Virus record (IMG/VR): IMGVR_UViG_3300046512_000067
Location: 1-41,865 of that record
Strand: one strand, 5' to 3'
Length of the DNA stretch: 41,865 bases
DNA from: a virus
Shown: positions 37,036-41,865 of the stretch, piece by piece
How positions within the stretch are numbered: the stretch's first letter is position 1
Layout: each line of letters starts with the position of its first letter
The notes under the pieces: generated by a model
What the model was told of the DNA's origin: nothing
Seen by the model: the letters and a program-made list of their open reading frames with translations, nothing else
Database searches by the model: none
Program-made: the position numbers and the translations under genes

Positions 37036-37047
37036 GAACGATAATGT
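37019..37047 (+). promoter_or_regulatory. Rightward early sigma-70-type promoter
   Basis: TTGACT (37019-37024), 17 bases, then TAATGT (37042-37047) form a good promoter, with transcription expected near 37054. The operator palindrome covers the -35 and most of the spacer. It would drive the operon that begins at 37128 and runs across the circular join to the integrase. Confidence 0.75.
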
Positions 37048-37127
37048 TCTCCTCATCAGCCGACGACGACTGACCGCCCGAAAGGGACAAAGCGAAACGT
37101 CGATCGGCACTGAAGAGGAGTTGGGCA

Positions 37128-37523
37128 ATGGCATTCCAGACGACATACGACTTCGAAGAGTTGAAGCTTCCGGGCCTCGGCGAGGGCTGCCTGCTCTACG
37201 GCCAGGCAACGCTCATCGGCAATGGCGACGGCGATTTCTACGTCAGTGAAATCCGCCTGGGTGGCCGTACCCTTCCCCGCTTCAACGTAATGAGTGGCAA
37301 CGACTTCGAGCAGTCCCTGTTCAAGGCCATCGCTGACGTTCTGGAGAACGACAAGACGACTGACGGCCGTCATTGCGCTCAGGAATGGGCTGACGCCGTC
37401 GAGCAGTCCACTCAACCCGATCCGGACCAGCAGCGGCAGGAGCGCATGGACAATGCGATCCACTTCACCGGACACAACACTGCAGCTCGGCTTGAGCGCG
37501 CCCTTCAGGAGGCTGCGCAATGA
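37128..37523 (+). CDS. Hypothetical protein, first gene of rightward early operon
   Basis: A 131-residue protein of no recognised family, with GAGGAG about 8 bases before the ATG. It begins MAFQTTYDFEELKLPGLGEG, has YVSEIRLGGRTLPRFN in the middle and ends in a polar helix (NTAARLERALQEAAQ). The Gly/Asp-rich strands near residues 30-45 (NGDGDFYVSEI) look like beta turns. As first gene under the repressor-controlled promoter it is made right after infection or induction, and it overlaps the next gene (ATGA). Confidence 0.75.
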   Translation: MAFQTTYDFEELKLPGLGEGCLLYGQATLIGNGDGDFYVSEIRLGGRTLPRFNVMSGNDFEQSLFKAIADVLENDKTTDGRHCAQEWADAVEQSTQPDPDQQRQERMDNAIHFTGHNTAARLERALQEAAQ

Positions 37524-37792
37524 TCACCCACAACAACCTTCACCGCGTCACCAACACGATACAGCGCATGCTCAGCGCTGCCGAGCAGTTCTGCGCATAC
37601 GACATGGGCCGAGAGTTCCACACAGGCGAGATCCGCGACGAGATGGCCAATTGGGCGAATATCAAAGCCCGCGAGCTTGATGGCCAGTTCAAGGAGCTTG
37701 CTCTGGCGCTCGGCTATCGCGTCGAGAAGATCGAAGAAAAGAGCGACGCCGATTTGATCCGCGAAGTCATGGAGGGCCGCGCCAATGCGTGA
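37520..37792 (+). CDS. Hypothetical protein, 90 aa
   Basis: An all-helical small protein, coupled by ATGA to the preceding gene and overlapping the next by 8 bases. It begins with HNNLHRVTNTIQRMLSAAEQ and has EIRDEMANWANIKARELDGQ followed by FKELALALGYRVEKIEEK. No motif of known function was found. Its place in a block leading to RecT suggests an early accessory role. Confidence 0.7.
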   Translation: MITHNNLHRVTNTIQRMLSAAEQFCAYDMGREFHTGEIRDEMANWANIKARELDGQFKELALALGYRVEKIEEKSDADLIREVMEGRANA

Positions 37793-38003
37793 CCTCTGCC
37801 ATATGCGCGGCCTCGAATGCTCCTGCCCTTCCGGCACCTGCCAGCAGCAGCCGAAGGCCATCCCTGCCCCGACCGTTCACCCGACCAACCGCGACATGCT
37901 CGTCCTGTGGGCCTTCTGCATCGTGTTCGCCGTCATCGTCGGCGGGACGGTTCAGGCGCTGCGGATCCAGGAACATCAATTTCAACTTCAAGCGAGGGTA
38001 TAA
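37785..38003 (+). CDS. Small Cys-rich membrane protein
   Basis: A 72-residue protein. Its N-terminus has four Cys (CHMRGLECSCPSGTC), which could bind metal or form a small ribbon, and residues 38-58 are a membrane segment (MLVLWAFCIVFAVIVGGTVQ). A short polar tail follows. Its TAA overlaps the next ATG (TAATG). It may be a membrane-anchored host-targeting factor; the pairing of a Cys cluster with one membrane segment is unusual but function is unknown. Confidence 0.65.
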   Translation: MRDLCHMRGLECSCPSGTCQQQPKAIPAPTVHPTNRDMLVLWAFCIVFAVIVGGTVQALRIQEHQFQLQARV

Positions 38004-39019
38004 TGACCGCACAGTCTATCGGCGCTCTGGCGTCCAAAATCGTTGGCCCGTGGGCTTGGTGGCAGGCAGCATTGAAGAACCCTGCAGCCGTCGGCAAGAC
38101 GCTCCCGGTTCATGAAAACGAGCCGCAACAGGGATACTACCGCACGCGCTTCAAGGACTCGCCTTGGCAGCCGGTGGCTATCTTCTACCCGGAAGGCTCG
38201 AATGAGCTTGTCGCCTATCGCGCCGGTCGCGAGGTTCGCCCCGATGAGGTCTGGACGTTCGCATGCCGCAATCCTGTCTCGTATCAGGCCTACAACGACG
38301 CTCTGGAGGGCAAGGGCTGGCCGGATGATGACAAGACCGTATCGGCTCATGTCACCGCTCCAGCGCCCACTATCGGCGACAACTCGGCCACCGTCGACGA
38401 AGCGGAAGCCATCAAGGATCAGATCGACGCTGCCCTCGCCGGCATGGATGCCTATGCGAAGATTGCCGATGATGCGACTGCGGCAAAAGCCCTGTCTCTC
38501 CGCAATCGGCTGAACGAGCTTTCCAACCAGGCCGATAAAATCCGCGTCAAGCAGAAGGAGCCTCACCTTGAGGCCGGTAAGGCAGTCGATGCCAAATGGC
38601 AGCCGTTGGTGAAATCTGCCAAAGCGGGAGCCGACAAGGTGCGTGACGCCATCGGCTCTTTCGAGACCGAGAAGCTTCGCAAGCAACGCGAGGCAGAGCG
38701 TCAAGCCGAACAGGCCCGCAGAGCTGCAGAAGAGGCCGCTCGCGAGCGACAGGGAGAAACGGCCGTCATTGACGCGCCGAAGGTCGAAACCGTTGTGGAG
38801 GCCGCTCCTGCGCCAATCAAGCCGACATATGGCAAAGCGGCCTCGGTTCAGGTCAAGACCGTCGTCAAGGACGTGACCGATTACGCGGCGCTCTACGCCT
38901 ACATGGCCGGTCGCGAAGAGGTGCAAACGCTCCTCCGTCAGCTTGCGCAGCGCGCTTTGGACGCTGGCCGCACAAACATCCCAGGCATCACCGTTGAAGA
39001 GAAGGCAGCCGTCCGATGA
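38003..39019 (+). CDS. Coiled-coil protein upstream of recT
   Basis: A 338-residue protein started at 38003 (MTAQSIGALASKIVGPWAWW); the longer open frame lies in the previous gene. Residues 1-110 form a globular N-terminal domain with several Trp/Tyr. Residues 130-190 (ATVDEAEAIKDQIDAALAGM) and 200-255 (LRKQREAERQAEQARRAAEE) are long charged helices, likely coiled coil, followed by a Pro-rich linker and a C-terminal helical part. It overlaps recT by 4 bases. Proteins in this position often pair with the annealase, but no exonuclease or SSB motif is seen. Confidence 0.75.
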   Translation: MTAQSIGALASKIVGPWAWWQAALKNPAAVGKTLPVHENEPQQGYYRTRFKDSPWQPVAIFYPEGSNELVAYRAGREVRPDEVWTFACRNPVSYQAYNDALEGKGWPDDDKTVSAHVTAPAPTIGDNSATVDEAEAIKDQIDAALAGMDAYAKIADDATAAKALSLRNRLNELSNQADKIRVKQKEPHLEAGKAVDAKWQPLVKSAKAGADKVRDAIGSFETEKLRKQREAERQAEQARRAAEEAARERQGETAVIDAPKVETVVEAAPAPIKPTYGKAASVQVKTVVKDVTDYAALYAYMAGREEVQTLLRQLAQRALDAGRTNIPGITVEEKAAVR

Positions 39020-39900
39020 ACGCTATCACCAAGACCGAAGCGCCGCGGCAGTCGCTGATCGCTACCATGGCCGCGAAGTTCAACATGGAACCGAAAGCCT
39101 TTGAGGCCACGGTTCGCGCCACGGTCATGCCGGAGCGGCACACCAACGAGCAGTTCGCGGCTCTGATGATGGTCGCCAAGGAATACGACCTGAACCCGCT
39201 CCTGAAGGAAATCTACGCGTTCCCGGCCAAAGGTGGCGGTATCGTGCCAATCGTCTCGATCGACGGCTGGGTGAACCTGGTCAACTCACATCCGGCTTGC
39301 GACGGCTTCGAGTTCGACTTCGAGCATACCGAAGACGGAACGCTGATCTCCTGCACCTGCCGCATGTATCGCAAGGACCGCAACCGGCCGGTGACCGTGA
39401 CCGAGTATCTTAACGAGTGCATTCGCTCCACCGACCCGTGGAAGATGAAACACCGCATGCTCCGCCACAAGGCGATGATCCAGGCGTCTCGCTACGCCTT
39501 CGGCTTCTCAGGGATCTACGACGAGGATGAAGGCTCCAAGATCGCGGAGATGCGCGATGTCACGCCTCCAAAGCCTCCGGCACCGCCTGAGCCCCCTGCT
39601 CCTCCTGTCGAGGAAGCTGAGACCGTTTCCGAGGTGCTTGACGGCGAAATCATCGAACACGACGAGCCGACGGTTGAAGAGGTCGCAGAGGCCAACGCGG
39701 AAGTCGTCGACGATACCGAGTTCTTCCAGGCGCTTGAAGACGATCTCGCGACCGCAAGCGATGCAGCGACCGTCGAAGAGATCTGGAGCCATCACGACGC
39801 GCTCGCTCGGTTCGACGGCAAGCCGAACAGCGAGACGAACCAGGCGATTGCTATAGCGATCAAGAAGCGCGCGATGAAGCGCATCGGCGGTGCGGCATGA
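39016..39900 (+). CDS. bet: RecT/Bet single-strand annealing protein
   Basis: A 294-residue recombinase. Residues 1-170 hold the RecT/Bet domain: EQFAALMMVAKEYDLNPLLK, EIYAFPAKGGGIVPIVSIDG followed by WVNLVNSHPACDGF, and the signature MIQASRYAFGFSGIYDEDE. A Pro-rich acidic linker (PPKPPAPPEPPAPPVEEAE) and a helical C-terminal region of about 80 residues (EEIWSHHDALARFDG) follow, longer than the lambda Bet tail (261 aa in all). It would anneal single strands in replication-linked recombination. Its usual exonuclease partner is not recognised nearby. Confidence 0.95.
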   Translation: MNAITKTEAPRQSLIATMAAKFNMEPKAFEATVRATVMPERHTNEQFAALMMVAKEYDLNPLLKEIYAFPAKGGGIVPIVSIDGWVNLVNSHPACDGFEFDFEHTEDGTLISCTCRMYRKDRNRPVTVTEYLNECIRSTDPWKMKHRMLRHKAMIQASRYAFGFSGIYDEDEGSKIAEMRDVTPPKPPAPPEPPAPPVEEAETVSEVLDGEIIEHDEPTVEEVAEANAEVVDDTEFFQALEDDLATASDAATVEEIWSHHDALARFDGKPNSETNQAIAIAIKKRAMKRIGGAA

Positions 39901-40463
39901 GCAAGACCGACTATCCCGCCCTGCTCGTAAGAGAGCTTTTCGATTACCGCGATGGTCTGCTCTACTGGCGTGAGCGACCGAAGGCCCATTTCTCCGACGA
40001 AAGGTCATGGAAGATCTGGAACTCCCGGTTCTCCGGGAAGGAGGTTGGACATGTCCACAAATCTCGCAGCGGGACGCGACGTAAGACTGTCGTGACCGTC
40101 GGAGGACTGTCTACCCGCTTCCTGACATCCCGACTGGTCTGGGCTTGGCATAAGGGGAAATGGCCAGAGAACCTTGTCGATTACGAAGACGGGGACACGC
40201 TGAATGACCGTATCGGCAATCTCCGCGACGTCCCAGATGTTGTGAACTCTCACAACATGCGTCGACATAAGCACAACAAGTCAGGCGTCACCGGCGTCAA
40301 CTGGCACGCTCAGCGTGGGAAGTGGGTGGCTGGGATCATGGCTTTCGGCGTCAATGAGTATCTCGGCATCTTCGAAAATCTTGACGATGCTGTAGCCGCG
40401 AGAAAGGCCGCAGAGCGACGCCTCGGCTTCCACCCTAACCATGGGAGAGAAGCACATGCATAA
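39897..40463 (+). CDS. HNH-AP2 homing endonuclease with borrowed N-terminus
   Basis: A 188-residue HNH-AP2 protein between recT and the next gene, overlapping both (ATGA upstream; 8 bases downstream). The HNH part is LVWAWHKGKWPENLVDYEDG followed by DTLNDRIGNLRDV. The AP2 part is SGVTGVNWHAQRGKWVAGIM and YLGIFENLDDAVAARKAAER. Its first nine residues, MSKTDYPAL, closely match the start of the downstream gene (MHKSDYPAL), although most third codon positions differ. This looks like an insertion at the start of that gene, with the original start region kept by the inserted one. Confidence 0.9.
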   Translation: MSKTDYPALLVRELFDYRDGLLYWRERPKAHFSDERSWKIWNSRFSGKEVGHVHKSRSGTRRKTVVTVGGLSTRFLTSRLVWAWHKGKWPENLVDYEDGDTLNDRIGNLRDVPDVVNSHNMRRHKHNKSGVTGVNWHAQRGKWVAGIMAFGVNEYLGIFENLDDAVAARKAAERRLGFHPNHGREAHA

Positions 40464-41394
40464 AAGCGATTATCCAGCACTTCGTATGCGGTTTGACCGA
40501 GGGCGCCTAGTTCCAGCGAGCCAGTTTGACCAGGAGCGAATCGATAGCTACCGCAACGGGGCGACGGTCCTTGTACGCCTCACTGAAGAGCGCGACAGGG
40601 TGTTGATCCGGAAATGGTGGGCCGTGCTAGGCCTCGTGCTGAAGCAGTGCCAGACGCCATGGAAGAACAAGGACGAAGCTCACGAGGCGATCAAGCTCGC
40701 GCTCGGCATCGTCAACCTGTCCAAGACAGTCGGCGGCGACTTCATGGCTTACCCGAAGTCTCTGGCCGAGCTCGAAGATCCGGAGCTGCAAGAAGCGCTC
40801 GAGCAGATGACCGAGCTTCTCAGCCACATGACCGGTGTCGACGTTGCGACGCTCCGCAAGGAGACGGCTCATATCGACGAGACGCCGCACGATCCAACCA
40901 CCGGCGAGATCATCGACGGCGAGATCCTGCCACCAGAGACAACCGAATCCGGTGCCTCCCCCGCTCCGGAGAATGCAGATGCGGATGTGCCCTCGTCCGC
41001 ATCTGCCGAGGAGGTCGACACCGCCCAACCGTCGGCCTCCTCCACTGACCCCGATGCTTCCTCTTCCTCCGAAGCATTGGATCAGGCCGGCGATCCTTCC
41101 TCCTCCTCCCAAGGATCGCCGGCCGCTATCTCATCAGCTGATTGGCTTCCGACTGTCGCCCGCATGCTCTGGGCAGCAACCCACGACCGCGGTGACGTCG
41201 AGGACAATCTCGCGCTGCTCAATAACCAGCGGCTGGCGTGCAACGCCTTGGATGCCGAGCCGCCCAGCGAAGAAGACCGCAATAAGGCCGGATCAATTTA
41301 CCGCGTCTGCAAGCAAGTGGTGATGCACACCACCAAACCCGCCGATGGAAAAAAGATAGTCGCCAGCTACGCCGGCGTAGAGCTTGGAGGCTGA
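40456..41394 (+). CDS. Hypothetical protein, 312 aa, Ser/Asp-rich middle
   Basis: Started at 40456 (MHKSDYPALRMRFDRGRLVP) after GGGAGAG. Residues 1-125 look globular and helical (WWAVLGLVLKQCQTPWKNKD, LSKTVGGDFMAYPKSLAELE). Residues 145-230 are low-complexity Ser/Ala/Asp/Pro (DPDASSSSEALDQAG), probably disordered. Residues 235-312 form a second helical part (WLPTVARMLWAATHDRGDVE) with a basic end. It follows recT in the original operon, and may belong to the recombination set, but no catalytic motif is visible. Confidence 0.75.
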   Translation: MHKSDYPALRMRFDRGRLVPASQFDQERIDSYRNGATVLVRLTEERDRVLIRKWWAVLGLVLKQCQTPWKNKDEAHEAIKLALGIVNLSKTVGGDFMAYPKSLAELEDPELQEALEQMTELLSHMTGVDVATLRKETAHIDETPHDPTTGEIIDGEILPPETTESGASPAPENADADVPSSASAEEVDTAQPSASSTDPDASSSSEALDQAGDPSSSSQGSPAAISSADWLPTVARMLWAATHDRGDVEDNLALLNNQRLACNALDAEPPSEEDRNKAGSIYRVCKQVVMHTTKPADGKKIVASYAGVELGG

Positions 41395-41395
41395 T

Positions 41396-41683
41396 ATGGC
41401 GTACGGCGACTACGACGGCCCCAACAAGCCCGACAAGGGCAAGGAAGGCGGCGCCTGCAATCGCGGACGCTGCCAGTGCGAACCGGCCAACTGGTGGAAC
41501 CACGGTTCCTACTCTTGGTACTGCGACGACTGCCGCAACCAGATCGAGTTCGACAGCTTCAACTATCGCGACTGGAAACTGCGATGGGAGCCCAAGTGCG
41601 GTCATCCGATGTTTGAGACCCGCGAGATGATGACCGCCCGTCAATCCGCCACCACTGTTCCGCAGGGAGGGAAGAGCGAATGA
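41396..41683 (+). CDS. Cys-rich zinc-ribbon-like protein
   Basis: A 95-residue protein started at 41396 (MAYGDYDGPN) after GGAGG. CNRGRCQC around residues 24-31 and CDDC around 48-51 could form a zinc site, followed by KCGHPMF. Trp/Tyr-rich strands lie between (NWWNHGSYSWYCDDC). It overlaps the Lar-like gene by 4 bases. Two successive Cys-rich proteins at this place suggest zinc-stabilised host-interaction factors. Function unknown. Confidence 0.7.
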   Translation: MAYGDYDGPNKPDKGKEGGACNRGRCQCEPANWWNHGSYSWYCDDCRNQIEFDSFNYRDWKLRWEPKCGHPMFETREMMTARQSATTVPQGGKSE

Positions 41684-41865
41684 ACGTTGAATTGAAGCCC
41701 TGCCCGTTCTGCGGCGGGGAACCGAATTTTACCTCGGTCACAGACCTGAAAGACAACTTTGACCATGGGTTTACTATCTGGTGTGGCGAATGCGGCATCA
41801 AAATGGAAGATGAGTACCGTGGCGATGTCGCCGGTCGTTGGAACAGGCGATTTCTGTTTGATTCC
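41680..41865 (+). CDS. Lar-like zinc ribbon / DUF551-like protein (N-terminal part, gene crosses the circular join)
   Basis: Starts at 41680 in an ATGA overlap, with GGGAGG upstream. The product begins MNVELKPCPFCGGEP, the typical Lar-type zinc ribbon with a first CxxC. A second pair follows at WCGECG. The frame stays open to the window end and continues in phase at position 1. Lar family members in phages alleviate type I restriction, but many zinc-ribbon proteins with this name are uncharacterised. The fused C-terminal DUF551-like part is described in the entry at 1-513. Confidence 0.8.
   Translation, partial: MNVELKPCPFCGGEPNFTSVTDLKDNFDHGFTIWCGECGIKMEDEYRGDVAGRWNRRFLFDS
41800..41865. repeat. 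Right copy of 66-bp terminal repeat
   Basis: Identical to positions 1-66. The gene starting at 41680 reads through it in the same frame as the copy at position 1. Joining at this repeat gives a circle of 41,799 bp. Confidence 0.9.

Noticed and set aside
1-41865. 66-bp direct terminal repeat as a biological end structure
   Set aside because: The repeat ends exactly at the window ends, a gene reads through it in phase, and P22-like terminases package by headful. An assembly overlap of a circular map is the simpler explanation.

Overview
The window is the complete, circularly closed genome of a temperate, P22-like (podovirus-type) phage, most likely of a Rhizobiales/Hyphomicrobiales host (Rhizobium, Sinorhizobium, Agrobacterium or a relative). 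The first 66 bases are repeated exactly as the last 66, and one reading frame crosses the join without a break. The host guess rests on a DUF982 protein, a CtrA-like DNA-binding domain, a GTA-type three-helix holin and high GC. No integrated host DNA is visible. The attP site is intact, so the sequence represents phage particles or an excised circle.

Layout. (1) A rightward early operon runs from a repressor-controlled promoter near 37020, through 37128-41865, across the join, to the tyrosine integrase at 1893-3035. It carries a RecT/Bet annealing protein, several small unknown proteins, three HNH genes and the integrase as its last gene. (2) The attachment region (3033-3220) holds a 3' half of tRNA-Gly(UCC) as core, flanked by TGACACGG repeats that look like integrase arm sites. 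Beyond it lies an HNH gene whose N-terminus matches the integrase N-terminus. (3) Everything from 35356 down to 4170 is mainly leftward. In transcription order it encodes a Cro-like protein, small regulators and HNH genes, a CtrA-like winged helix, a RuvC-like resolvase, an MT-A70 methylase, a DnaB helicase, a C5 methylase and a DnaA-domain-IV-like protein. A possible late regulator and a strong terminator follow, then terminase, portal, scaffold, coat, tail hub, three ejection proteins, tail fibres and lysis genes. The morphogenesis order matches P22 genes 3-2-1-8-5-4-10-7-20-16. (4) The immunity region (35150-37130) has a C1-like repressor, a Cro-like protein, an Arc-type ribbon-helix-helix protein and a winged-helix protein. 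Two operator clusters share an identical 17-mer.

Rightward islands interrupt the leftward late genes: an esterase plus acetyltransferase pair (6367-7655), a small membrane protein (about 10570) and an HNH gene (16933).

The most unusual features are the density of HNH genes (eight in 42 kb) and the fact that two of them carry N-termini resembling the adjacent gene. One pair flanks attP; the other sits next to recT. Other points are an MT-A70 methylase whose DPPW motif reads DFAW, the phage-borne CtrA-like and DnaA-like domains, and leaderless-looking repressor-controlled transcripts. All family assignments come from reading translated sequence by eye. No database search was run.
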